From the NCBI GenBank assembly GCA_026707945.1, contig JAPOVV010000110.1, positions 62,001 to 126,000 on the forward strand: DNA of 64,000 nt, read 5' to 3'. This document shows positions 51,235-59,977 of the stretch, in pieces. Below the pieces are notes generated by a model, which saw only the letters and a list, made by a program, of their open reading frames with translations, made no database searches and was not told the origin of the DNA. The stretch comes from Gammaproteobacteria bacterium (GTDB lineage: Bacteria > Pseudomonadota > Gammaproteobacteria > Pseudomonadales > Azotimanducaceae). Position numbers and translations under genes: made by a program. Numbering within the stretch: position 1 is the first letter of the stretch; each line of letters opens with the position of its first letter.

Positions 51235-53209
51235 GCGCACGTATCACGACCGCCTCGACGTTAGACCGGAAGTCGCCACCAGCGACGTCATCGGGTTATT
51301 CAAACGTTCATTGAACTACCTATGGCCCCAGCGACGCCTAGTTGGCGCACGCGTCGGACTCATGGTTGTGATCTACGCCTTAGGTCTGATCGTCCCTTGG
51401 CTTTTCAAGATTGTCGTCGACCATGGCGTGATGCAACAACCGATCGAAGTTGGTGCCGAAGGATTCCTGTTTCCTGGTTTCATGACGCCGTTTCTTAACT
51501 TCGTGGCGGGCTTGGAACCGCTCGCAGTCACCCTCTATACGCTTGTATTCCTAGGAGTCATGTTCTTGTTCGTTGGTTACTCTGGCAACACTTTGCTAGA
51601 AGCTAATTTAGCGGAAGGCGCGGACGTCGCGACGCGCTCCGAAAACAAAATCAGCGCGGGTTCAAGTGCTGCCCACGGACTCGTGGGCTTGCTGGACCTT
51701 TGCATAGCCATTCGACTATCGCAACGCATAACCGATCACGTCCGACGCATCACGTTTTCGCGGCTCTCACGCCAATCTATACCAACGCTCAATCTGCAAC
51801 GAACAGGCGACGCGTTGTTTCGCGTATTACACGATGCGCCTTCGATCGCAGCAATCTGTCACGCGTTAACGCTCAATCCGCTTGCTATGCTGATTAGCGT
51901 TGGCGCAAACCTTTGGGTGTTAGCCGCGGTGTATGGCGCCGTCGCACCCTCGCTGGTTTGGATTGGCTTTTCTGCTGTCTTGCTAACTCTTGTAGCAACA
52001 TCGCCGCTCGCACAATGGGCTCGTCGAATAAGTCAGGCGAGTAGAGCATCAGGCAGCGCGACCACCGACGAAATCGAAGAAGGTCTTAGGCACGTCGGAG
52101 CCGTACAGAGTCTTGGCAGTACAGACCGGCAGCGAAAGCAATTCGCCGAAGCGAGTCGCGAGTCGTTTCGCCAAAGTTTGCTCATGGTTTGGGTCGTATA
52201 TGTCGTTGAATGGATCGCCGAAAACGTTCATTTGGTGTTCGCGACTGCTGGGTTTTGGGTCATTTTCTCCGGGATCGTGAGAGGGGATCTCACGCTTGGC
52301 GACGCGCCGGTCGTTCTTCGTATGTATAGCTTGCTATACGAGACGTCTATGCAATTCGGACGAATCTGGATTGATCAGCAGGACAACGCTGCGGCCGCAC
52401 GACGAGTGTTTTTTGCGATGGATCACGATGTCGAGGAAATCGACCTCCGAAGTGACCACACTCACTTAGGTCGACTTGACGGTCACTTCACATTACGTTT
52501 CGACCACGTTGGATTCCACTACGCCGATGGGAGGCGCGCGCTGGAAGATGTGAGTTTTGAAGCACACGCCGGCGAGACGATAGCGATTGTGGGTCCTAGC
52601 GGCGCTGGTAAGACCACACTTGCATACATGATTCCGAAATTCCTACTTCCGACCAAAGGTCGAGTACTGCTCAATGGCATCGACTTAGCGACGATGGATG
52701 TTCAGAGTGTGCGCGAGAACGTCGCGTACGTATTTCAAGAACATCAGCTACTGACCGACACTGTCGCTGCCAATCTTCGTGTGGCGAAATCCGATGCATC
52801 GCTGACCGAGATGAAACAAGCATGTAATTTGGTAGGTGCACTCGACTTCGTCGAAGCGATGCCCGACGGTTTCGAATCAAAAATCGGTCGAGGTGGCGGC
52901 ACGCTCTCGGTAGGTCAGAAACAGCGCCTCAGCATCGCAAGAGGACTACTAAGTGAAGCGCCTATCTTGATTCTCGACGAACCCACCGCCGCGCTCGATC
53001 CCGCAAACGAAACTTTATTGCTCGACATGTTAAAGGCGTCACAAAAGCGGCTCAACATCGTCATTGCACACCGCATTCGTACTATCGAGCGAGCCGACCG
53101 TATTCTGTTTCTGGACCAAGGTCAGATGATCGAAACAGGTTCACCCGCAGAGCTGCTGGGTCGACAAGGAAGCTACTATCAACGGTTTGTCGATATCGCA
53201 GAGACATGA
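51227..53209 (+). CDS. ABC exporter, fused permease-ATPase (half B)
   Basis: The 660-residue partner has six helices between about 35 and 355 and an ATPase with Walker A GPSGAGKTT, FQEHQLL, signature LSVGQKQRLSIAR and Walker B LILDEPTAALD. Both halves have V at the third position of the signature instead of G (LSVGQ for LSGGQ). Both catalytic glutamates after Walker B are kept, so neither site is degenerate in the way seen in many heterodimeric exporters. A 272-base region without gene follows before the transhydrogenase genes. Confidence 0.88.
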   Translation: MPERTYHDRLDVRPEVATSDVIGLFKRSLNYLWPQRRLVGARVGLMVVIYALGLIVPWLFKIVVDHGVMQQPIEVGAEGFLFPGFMTPFLNFVAGLEPLAVTLYTLVFLGVMFLFVGYSGNTLLEANLAEGADVATRSENKISAGSSAAHGLVGLLDLCIAIRLSQRITDHVRRITFSRLSRQSIPTLNLQRTGDALFRVLHDAPSIAAICHALTLNPLAMLISVGANLWVLAAVYGAVAPSLVWIGFSAVLLTLVATSPLAQWARRISQASRASGSATTDEIEEGLRHVGAVQSLGSTDRQRKQFAEASRESFRQSLLMVWVVYVVEWIAENVHLVFATAGFWVIFSGIVRGDLTLGDAPVVLRMYSLLYETSMQFGRIWIDQQDNAAAARRVFFAMDHDVEEIDLRSDHTHLGRLDGHFTLRFDHVGFHYADGRRALEDVSFEAHAGETIAIVGPSGAGKTTLAYMIPKFLLPTKGRVLLNGIDLATMDVQSVRENVAYVFQEHQLLTDTVAANLRVAKSDASLTEMKQACNLVGALDFVEAMPDGFESKIGRGGGTLSVGQKQRLSIARGLLSEAPILILDEPTAALDPANETLLLDMLKASQKRLNIVIAHRIRTIERADRILFLDQGQMIETGSPAELLGRQGSYYQRFVDIAET

Positions 53210-53481
53210 CATACGAGTCTTTGAATTAGTTTGTTAGCTCGCCAACTGGGTCAACTAAGTTCAATTGGGAACGCTCTGTGACTCAATATACGAACCATAA
53301 GTGTGCTACGCGAAACAAATGCGTCTGCACGCCATTAAGTCTGTAAAAATCCAAGGCATTCATTTAAGGGAACAAATTCAATGATCTCGTGCGACCGTAA
53401 AATGCGACGTTCGCGTACGACCTGCTCTATTTGAGTGTCAGGTCTTCCGCTCTTCTAGTTCTACTCGTTATTACGTTTCCG

Positions 53482-54612
53482 ATGCGGATAGTTACGACCA
53501 AGGAAACTTGGCCTGGAGAAAAGCGCGTTGCGTTAGTTCCCCAGACTGTGCAAAAACTGACAGAACAAGGCTTTGACGTCACTGTGCAGAACGGGTGTGG
53601 CGAAGAAGCTGGTTTTACAGACGCCGCATACGAATCGGCCGGGGCGACTCTTACAGAATACGCGGATGAAGCACTGCGGTACGCAGACATTGTGCTTGCC
53701 GTTCGACCACCATCGCCTGAGGTTATCTCCTGGTTTCCCGACGGATCGACCTATCTCGGATTCTTAGATCCATTCCGCTTCGAAGATACGGTTGTCGCAT
53801 TCGCCAACTGTAAGGTAGACGCGATATCGCTTGATATGGTGCCGCGTAGCACACGAGCGCAAAAACTCGATGGACTATCGTCTCAGGCAAGTTTGGCAGG
53901 TTATGCGGCTATCGTTGTTGCAGCGTTCCATCTCCCGCGCATCTTTCCACTGATGATGACGCCAGCGGGAACTCTTTCTCCTGCCAAGGTGTTCGTGATA
54001 GGCGCGGGTGTCGCCGGTCTACAGGCCATTGCCACAGCACATCGGTTAGGAGCGCGAATTGAAGCGTTCGATACTCGACCAGTCGTCAAAGAAGAAGTAC
54101 AGAGCCTTGGTGCTCGCTTTCTCGAAATTGATCTAGGTGAGCTCGGTCAAACCGAACAAGGCTATGCTCAGGAACTTACCGCCGAACAGCAAGAACTTCA
54201 ACGCCAAGGGATGGCAGCCGCAATTGCGCGCTCCGACATTGTCATCACTACAGCACAGGTATTCGGTCGTCCGGCGCCGAAGATCGTGTCATTCGATATG
54301 GTCGAAGCCATGCAACCGACCAGTGTAGTAATCGACATGGCGGTCGAGACAGGTGGCAACGTCGAAGGGTCCAAGCTTGATGAAATCGTGGACATCGATG
54401 GCGTCAAACTCATTGGTATGGGAAGTCTACCCTCACAGGTCGCAGGACACGCGAGCGAGATGTACTCGTCCAATCTATTCGAGTACTTGAACGAGTTTAA
54501 ATGTGAGGATCCGGGTCAAGTCGATCTGAACGTCGATGACGAGATTCTGGAAGCTTCCGTTGTAGTACGTGATGGCGAGGTAGTAAACGAAAGACTCAAG
54601 GAGATGTTCTAG
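53482..54612 (+). CDS. pntAA: NAD(P) transhydrogenase alpha subunit, soluble part
   Basis: This is domain I of the proton-translocating transhydrogenase, which binds NAD(H) at the membrane surface; the complex makes NADPH from NADH with the proton gradient. MRIVTTKETWPGEKRVALVP at the start, the nucleotide fold VIGAGVAGLQAIATAHRLGA and IGMGSLPSQVAGHASEMYS are typical. The frame extends to 53431 upstream, but the ATG at 53482 matches family starts. The alpha subunit is split in two genes here, as in many alphaproteobacteria and some gammas, whereas in enterics it is one. Confidence 0.93.
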   Translation: MRIVTTKETWPGEKRVALVPQTVQKLTEQGFDVTVQNGCGEEAGFTDAAYESAGATLTEYADEALRYADIVLAVRPPSPEVISWFPDGSTYLGFLDPFRFEDTVVAFANCKVDAISLDMVPRSTRAQKLDGLSSQASLAGYAAIVVAAFHLPRIFPLMMTPAGTLSPAKVFVIGAGVAGLQAIATAHRLGARIEAFDTRPVVKEEVQSLGARFLEIDLGELGQTEQGYAQELTAEQQELQRQGMAAAIARSDIVITTAQVFGRPAPKIVSFDMVEAMQPTSVVIDMAVETGGNVEGSKLDEIVDIDGVKLIGMGSLPSQVAGHASEMYSSNLFEYLNEFKCEDPGQVDLNVDDEILEASVVVRDGEVVNERLKEMF

Positions 54613-54616
54613 CGAT

Positions 54617-54919
54617 ATGGACCTTATGTTCATTTATCTAGCACTCATTCTGGTGCTAGCGATATTCCTTGGGTTCGAGTTGATATCGAAGGTTCCTGCG
54701 ACGCTTCACACGCCCCTAATGTCTGGCGCTAACGCAATATCCGGCATTACCATCGTCGGTGCGTTGCTCGCCGCTGGCGGTAGTGAAAACACGACGCTAG
54801 CGACGTGGCTTGGCGCAGCCGCGGTTGTCTTCGCCACGATCAATGTCGTCGGTGGCTACTTGGTTACCGATCGAATGCTCGGTATGTTCAGATCGCGTAC
54901 TGACAAAACTGACGAATAG
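54617..54919 (+). CDS. pntAB: NAD(P) transhydrogenase alpha subunit, membrane part
   Basis: The 100-residue protein is the three-helix N-terminal piece of domain II: FIYLALILVLAIFLGFELIS, with TPLMSGANAISGI following, and VFATINVVGGYLVTDRMLGMF at the end, both highly conserved. It lies four bases after pntAA and thirteen before pntB, in one operon. Confidence 0.93.
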   Translation: MDLMFIYLALILVLAIFLGFELISKVPATLHTPLMSGANAISGITIVGALLAAGGSENTTLATWLGAAAVVFATINVVGGYLVTDRMLGMFRSRTDKTDE

Positions 54920-54931
54920 CCCAGACTGATC

Positions 54932-56293
54932 GTGTTAAACCTAGTCGCCATCAACGCCGCCTATATCGTGGCGGCGGGACTCTTCATCTTCGGACTGAAG
55001 ATGCTCGGACACCCAGAATCGGCGCGGCGCGGAAATTTCTTATCTGCGATAGGGATGCTGATCGCTATCGTCGTAACGCTCCTATCCGAAGGGATCCTTA
55101 CTTGGTATTGGATTGCCATCTGTGCCGTGATCGGAAGCATCATTGGCGCGTCCGCTGCCCGGCTTGTCGCCATGACTTCCATGCCGGAAATGGTTGCGGT
55201 GTTCAATGGATTTGGGGGCGCTGCTAGCCTCCTTGTTGCGTGGGCAGCATTGTTTGATGCTCAGGGCTTGTTTGTCGCGATTACCGTCACACTCTCAGTC
55301 ATCATCGGTGGGGTGACCTTTGCAGGTAGTGTCATCGCATGGGGCAAACTCTCGGAAGTCATGACGTCAAGAGCAATCGTCTTCAACGGTCAACGCATCG
55401 TGAACTCGCTCTTATTACTTGCGCTGCTTGCAAGTGCCGTGATGTTTTGCCTGGAACCTTCGGCGCAATCGCCGTACCTCTACGGCGTCATCGGACTCGC
55501 GCTCATTCTCGGGATTTTCGTTGTGATCCCAATCGGCGGCGCCGACATGCCGGTCGTGATTTCACTTCTAAACAGCTACTCTGGTTTGGCCGCTTGTGCT
55601 GCCGGATTCGCGATCAACAACATCATCCTTATCGTCGCAGGTTCATTGGTGGGCGCAGCAGGCATCATCCTGACGAACATCATGTGCAAGGCGATGAATC
55701 GCTCACTTGGTAATGTACTGTTCAGTGGCTTCGGTGCTGTTAAAACCGCAACGAAAGTAGAAGGCGAAGTCAAGCCGATCTCCGCTGGGGATGCGTACCT
55801 AATACTTGAAGCAGCGAATTCAGTCACGTTCGTTCCAGGTTACGGAATGGCGGTAGCGCAGGCGCAGCACGTGGTATGTGAACTTGGCGAACTCCTCGAG
55901 GCTCATGGTTGCGAGGTTAGCTACGCTATTCACCCCGTTGCCGGTCGAATGCCCGGCCACATGAACGTACTGCTCGCAGAAGCGAACGTGTCCTACGACC
56001 AGCTCGTCGAGATGGCGGACATCAATCCGCGTCTGCCGTCAATAGATGTCGCCGTAGTTATCGGAGCCAACGACGTTGTAAATCCATCCGCCAGAGACGA
56101 CGAAGGTAGTCCGATCTACGGCATGCCGATCATTAACGTCGACGAAGCCAAGACGGTATTTGTACTGAAACGCTCGATGGCTTCAGGCTTTGCTGGCGTC
56201 GACAACCCACTCTTCATGGGTTCAAACACTCGCATGCTGTTTGGCGACGCAAAGGCATCTATTTCAGAGATTATTAGCGAGTTTAAACCCTAG
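54932..56293 (+). CDS. pntB: NAD(P) transhydrogenase beta subunit
   Basis: The 453-residue product has about nine helices forming the rest of the proton channel, then the NADPH-binding domain III: YGMAVAQAQHVVCELGELL, HPVAGRMPGHMNVLLAEA, IGANDVVNPSARDDEGSPI and FVLKRSMASGFAGVDNPLF. The start is a GTG. It ends right before a hairpin that could stop transcription. All family motifs are present. Confidence 0.95.
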   Translation: MLNLVAINAAYIVAAGLFIFGLKMLGHPESARRGNFLSAIGMLIAIVVTLLSEGILTWYWIAICAVIGSIIGASAARLVAMTSMPEMVAVFNGFGGAASLLVAWAALFDAQGLFVAITVTLSVIIGGVTFAGSVIAWGKLSEVMTSRAIVFNGQRIVNSLLLLALLASAVMFCLEPSAQSPYLYGVIGLALILGIFVVIPIGGADMPVVISLLNSYSGLAACAAGFAINNIILIVAGSLVGAAGIILTNIMCKAMNRSLGNVLFSGFGAVKTATKVEGEVKPISAGDAYLILEAANSVTFVPGYGMAVAQAQHVVCELGELLEAHGCEVSYAIHPVAGRMPGHMNVLLAEANVSYDQLVEMADINPRLPSIDVAVVIGANDVVNPSARDDEGSPIYGMPIINVDEAKTVFVLKRSMASGFAGVDNPLFMGSNTRMLFGDAKASISEIISEFKP

Positions 56294-56321
56294 CTATACG
56301 TTCGGCGTACAGGACGTATAG
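56294..56321 (+). terminator. Hairpin directly after pntB
   Basis: CTATACGT at 56294-56301 pairs perfectly with ACGTATAG at 56314-56321, leaving a 12-base loop. It begins on the base after the pntB stop. No T-run follows, so it may stabilise the mRNA end or work with other factors rather than end transcription alone. Confidence 0.4.
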
Positions 56322-56428
56322 TGAGAAGACATTCAGCAATTGGTAATTGCTCGGTATTCGCATAATGCGAAACGCGTGGCGTTGACACGTTCAACGCCAG
56401 CCTTGATTGAATCCATGAGCTGGACTAT

Positions 56429-57895
56429 ATGAGTGCATTGATCCCTCCTGAGCGGAATCCGCTGTGTTGGTACTATGGTTCAGCGTCTATAGCGTTCGGC
56501 ATCAAGAACAACGCATTTAGTTACTTACTGCTTCCATTTACAACTCAAGTTCTCGGCATGCCCGGCTATGTCGCCGCCACTGCGTTAGTTATTGCGATGC
56601 TATGGGATGCGGTATCTGACTTGGTCTTAGGTCATTGGTCGGACAAGACTTCATCGCGTTTAGGTCGACGACATCCATTCATGTACGTGGCGTTGATTCT
56701 CTTGCCTCTGTCGTTTTGGGGAATGTTCGACCCGATGATCGAACTAACCGACGACACGAAGTTCTGGTACGTGTTAGTTTTTGCCATACTGATCCGCACT
56801 TCGACCACGCTCGTTGAAGTGCCTTCTGTAGCACAACTGCCTGAACTTGAATCACAATACGAAAGACGAAGCCGTTGGTTGTCAATTCGTCATGCCTTCG
56901 GTTGGATGGGTGGCAACGGTCTGCACACGATCAACTTTTTCTTTTGGGTTGGTCACTACACGATGTCCGTCCATACCGGCTACGCGATCTATGCTTGGGT
57001 CGGTGCAACAGTGATCGCAATCTCCATCCTGATTTCGTCACTCGGTACGCAGAAGTACTTTGCTGCGCTACCTCGACCCGAGTCGAGCGTCCATGACCGT
57101 AACGTATGGGCGGTTTTAGTTCATGCGTTCAAGGAACTCGCTCAGTCACTTTCGAACAAGAACTTCGCAGTTCTCTTCTTCAATGGCTTATTGACAGGTA
57201 TCGCGGGGGGCATGCTCGCCGCACTGTATCTCTACAACACTAACTATTTCTTCGGATTTAGTGGAGAGCAAATTGCGATGACGGGTGTCTTCGTACTGAT
57301 CTCGCCATTGATTTCAGTTATCACCATACCTTATCTAAGCACCATCTTTACTAAACGCCAAATCGCCATACTGGCAATTTCTTGTTTCATACTGCTCACA
57401 CCGTTTCCTTACGTTCTGTTTCTATTCGGTGTCTGGCCAGGAATGGGTAGCTGGCTTTCGCTATTTCTCTATAGCGTCTTCATCGTTATAGAGGTCGTCT
57501 GTCTGATCATCAATGGCGTTATGCTTGATTCAATGATGGCGGACGTCGTCGAGGAAAGTGAAGTTGATACTAGTCGAAGATCAGAAGGATTGTTCTACGC
57601 TACTCGAAGCTTCGCCGCAAAAGCCATGTCAGCCGGAGGTATATTCCTCGCGGGAATTATCGTGTCCGTCGTAGGAATGGAGTCGTTCGTTACTGCCTCT
57701 GATATGACGCAAGATCATCGGATTCTGCTTACGTCAATATTTCTACCAATCTACTGTGGGCTGCAAATATCTGCCATCGTATTGCTCATGCTCTATCGCA
57801 TCCAGAAAGATACGCACGAACAGAATCTGACGAAGCTTGCGGAGCGGAGAGCACCGTTAGGTCTCTCGGCGTCGGCGACCGTGACTTCAAGCTAG
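56429..57895 (+). CDS. MFS transporter of the glycoside-pentoside-hexuronide (GPH) cation symporter type
   Basis: The 488-residue protein has 12 hydrophobic segments. The GPH signature is seen in DAVSDLVLGHWSDKTSSRLGRRHPFM, given here as VSDLVLGHWSD and SSRLGRRHPFMY, and the paired RSEGLFYATRSFAAKAM near helix 11 is typical. It should import sugars or related compounds with a cation; the ligand is unknown. MSAL at 56429 is the first ATG. A strong hairpin follows the stop. Confidence 0.82.
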   Translation: MSALIPPERNPLCWYYGSASIAFGIKNNAFSYLLLPFTTQVLGMPGYVAATALVIAMLWDAVSDLVLGHWSDKTSSRLGRRHPFMYVALILLPLSFWGMFDPMIELTDDTKFWYVLVFAILIRTSTTLVEVPSVAQLPELESQYERRSRWLSIRHAFGWMGGNGLHTINFFFWVGHYTMSVHTGYAIYAWVGATVIAISILISSLGTQKYFAALPRPESSVHDRNVWAVLVHAFKELAQSLSNKNFAVLFFNGLLTGIAGGMLAALYLYNTNYFFGFSGEQIAMTGVFVLISPLISVITIPYLSTIFTKRQIAILAISCFILLTPFPYVLFLFGVWPGMGSWLSLFLYSVFIVIEVVCLIINGVMLDSMMADVVEESEVDTSRRSEGLFYATRSFAAKAMSAGGIFLAGIIVSVVGMESFVTASDMTQDHRILLTSIFLPIYCGLQISAIVLLMLYRIQKDTHEQNLTKLAERRAPLGLSASATVTSS

Positions 57896-57898
57896 AGA

Positions 57899-57935
57899 TG
57901 TGAGACCCAGTCCAAAGGAGTAACTGGGTCTCACA
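57899..57935 (+). terminator. Strong hairpin after the MFS gene
   Basis: TGTGAGACCCAGT (57899-57911) is perfectly complementary to ACTGGGTCTCACA (57923-57935), a 13-base-pair stem with an 11-base loop, beginning three bases after the transporter stop. It is followed by GGGAAAGGG rather than a T-run. A transcription terminator or 3'-end stabiliser is the likely role. Confidence 0.6.
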
Positions 57936-58297
57936 GGGAAAGGGCGCGCATCGGGGAAATAACGCCCGTATGTGGAATCAACCACACATTAAGAACAAGC
58001 AATATTCATGCCAATCTGTTTGTTGACATACTGCGGCATAGTGATCGTTAGTGATTGAGTTTCGAAAATCCATAAATGCAGGAATGAGAAGCCAAAATTA
58101 GCGAATCTAAGTTCGTTAACTACTGCTTGGGGGATACGCTTGCTCAAATATTGAGCATCGTCGGATGAGATTCTGTGCAATACCAGCAGGCCTACCAATC
58201 ATTTCCGTCTGATGGCTTGACAACGTAGGGAGTTTAGCTATTTCGGATGAAGTTGACGAGAAAGAGTTTGACCAAACAAACGATGGAATAACGCCAA
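57936..58297. other. 362-base stretch without a convincing gene
   Basis: A minus-strand frame of 69 codons at 57989-58198, opening with TTG, has protein-like composition but no ribosome site and no known relative. A short plus-strand spacer before the nitroreductase gene should hold its promoter; I see no clear boxes. Confidence 0.45.
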
Positions 58298-58963
58298 ATG
58301 GAACTTTACGACGTCATGCGTACAACATTTGCTGCGCGTCAGCATCAGGCTGAGACGATCGATGACGAAACCATCTATCGCATTCTCGATAACGCCCGCT
58401 TTGCACCAAGTGGTGGAAACCGACAAGGATGGCGGGTGATCATCGTTCGCGATGAGGGAAAGCGGGAAGCCCTCGGACCACTCATAGCAGCCGTAATGAA
58501 ACGGTACCGCGCCATGGTCCAAGCGGGAGAGAATCCCTACAACACAATTGTTCCTTCTTCCGTCACAGCCGACGACGTCGCGAACCAGGAACTCCCTGAC
58601 GCGTTTCTCAATCAGTTCACCCAAGCACCAGTTCTCCTGTTGATCTTGGTAGACCTAAAAGTAGTCGCGTCGATGGACCAAGAACTCGATCGCGTAGGAG
58701 TGATCTCAGGCGCTTCAATTTACCCATTCGCATGGAATATCTTGCTGGCAGCACGTAATGAAGGGCTTGGTGGAACACTCACCACGTTTCTCTCTGCCAG
58801 TGAACCGGAAGTGAAACGACTATTTGCCATTCCAGATGAGTACGCGGTCTCCGCGTTGTTACCGATCGGTAAACCCGTGAAACAACTGACTAAGTTACGA
58901 CGCAATCCGGTGTCAGAATTCGCGACTGTCGACACATTTGACGGTACCCGATTCGCGCAGTAA
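58298..58963 (+). CDS. Nitroreductase family flavoprotein
   Basis: The 221-residue protein has the FMN-binding nitroreductase signature: MRTTFAARQHQAETIDDE, RFAPSGGNRQGWRVIIVRD and LLAARNEGLGGTLTTF, and ALLPIGKPVKQ at the end. Such enzymes reduce nitro groups, quinones or enones with NAD(P)H. The usual RRSIR at the N-terminus is TTFAARQ here. It precedes the molybdenum hydroxylase genes on the same strand by 46 bases, and may belong to the operon. Confidence 0.85.
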   Translation: MELYDVMRTTFAARQHQAETIDDETIYRILDNARFAPSGGNRQGWRVIIVRDEGKREALGPLIAAVMKRYRAMVQAGENPYNTIVPSSVTADDVANQELPDAFLNQFTQAPVLLLILVDLKVVASMDQELDRVGVISGASIYPFAWNILLAARNEGLGGTLTTFLSASEPEVKRLFAIPDEYAVSALLPIGKPVKQLTKLRRNPVSEFATVDTFDGTRFAQ

Positions 58964-59009
58964 TTCAGATGCGTACTATGCGTCCGGTTTAGAAGTCACG
59001 AGATAGCCC

Positions 59010-59450
59010 GTGGAAGAACAAGGTGAGTTTGTCATACCCGCGACACCCCAAGAAGTCTGGGATGCTCTGCAGAAACCTGACGTTCTTCAGGAGTGTATCG
59101 ACGGTTGCGAGGAAATGACCCTAACCGAAGAAGGTACATTTGCTTGCGTCGTTGCCATTAAAGTCGGCCCAGTAAAAGCACGTTTCACAGGCACTGTCAA
59201 GATTGTTGATCCTCATCCACCACATAGTTACTTTCTTGATGTATCGGCACGAGGCGGTGGTGCGGGATTTGGGAGTGGTCGAGCCGAAGTCGAACTTCAA
59301 GCAGTTCCAGAAGGTACGCGTCTTAACTATCAAGTGAGAGGCACAATCGGCGGCAAGCTCGCGCAAATTGGCACTCGCTTATTTCAGTCATTCAGTCGCA
59401 AAATGACGCGCACATTCTTTGAGAGATTTTCACAGCGCTGGGTGCGATAA
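59010..59450 (+). CDS. CoxG-like SRPBCC protein
   Basis: The 146-residue product has the START/SRPBCC fold of Cox[23 protein letters not shown] at the start (given here as [19 protein letters not shown]), [18 protein letters not shown] and [19 protein letters not shown]. CoxG proteins help insertion or membrane attachment of molybdenum hydroxylases. The start is GTG. The C-terminal membrane anchor found in full CoxG is absent. Confidence 0.85.
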   Translation: MEEQGEFVIPATPQEVWDALQKPDVLQECIDGCEEMTLTEEGTFACVVAIKVGPVKARFTGTVKIVDPHPPHSYFLDVSARGGGAGFGSGRAEVELQAVPEGTRLNYQVRGTIGGKLAQIGTRLFQSFSRKMTRTFFERFSQRWVR

Positions 59451-59506
59451 TCCGACAATCTGGTCGCTTTGACCTGGATTCATGTCCCGGGGGAGGAGAG
59501 GGAAAA

Positions 59507-59968
59507 ATGAAAGTGGATCTCACCGTCAACGGTAGCGAACATGCTGTTGACGTAGCAGATAACGCTCTGCTATCCGATGTACTACGTGAGACTCTTGGTC
59601 TCACGGGCACCCATGTCGGCTGCGATACGAGCCAGTGTGGCGCGTGTACGGTGCATCTAAACGGTCGTTCCGTGAAAGCTTGCACGGTACTCGCAGGTCA
59701 AGCCGATGGCGGCGATGTCACGACGATCGAAGGCATTGCAAATGGAGATGACCTTCATCCGATGCAAGTCGCATTTCGTGCAAATCACGCTCTGCAATGC
59801 GGGTTCTGTACACCAGGCATGATCATGAGTGCCATTGATCTAGTCCAGTCTGCTGATGGACCGCTAAGCGCGGAGGACGTCCGTGACGGGCTAGAAGGCA
59901 ACTTCTGCCGTTGTACGGGATATCACAACATCGTCAAGGCTGTGCTCGACGCACAAGCCAATATGTAG
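59507..59968 (+). CDS. Molybdenum hydroxylase small subunit (2Fe-2S), CoxS-like
   Basis: The 153-residue subunit carries two 2Fe-2S centres. The plant-type one is in [15 protein letters not shown] with a later KACTVLA, the second in [11 protein letters not shown] and [14 protein letters not shown]. It passes electrons from the molybdenum site to the FAD subunit. A strong ribosome site (GGGGGAGGAGAGGG) lies a few bases before the ATG. It is followed by the large subunit after nine bases. Confidence 0.95.
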   Translation: MKVDLTVNGSEHAVDVADNALLSDVLRETLGLTGTHVGCDTSQCGACTVHLNGRSVKACTVLAGQADGGDVTTIEGIANGDDLHPMQVAFRANHALQCGFCTPGMIMSAIDLVQSADGPLSAEDVRDGLEGNFCRCTGYHNIVKAVLDAQANM

Positions 59969-59977
59969 GAGAACGAC

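Noticed and set aside
57989-58198. 69-codon minus-strand frame starting with TTG
   Set aside because: No ribosome site, no known relative; cannot be supported.
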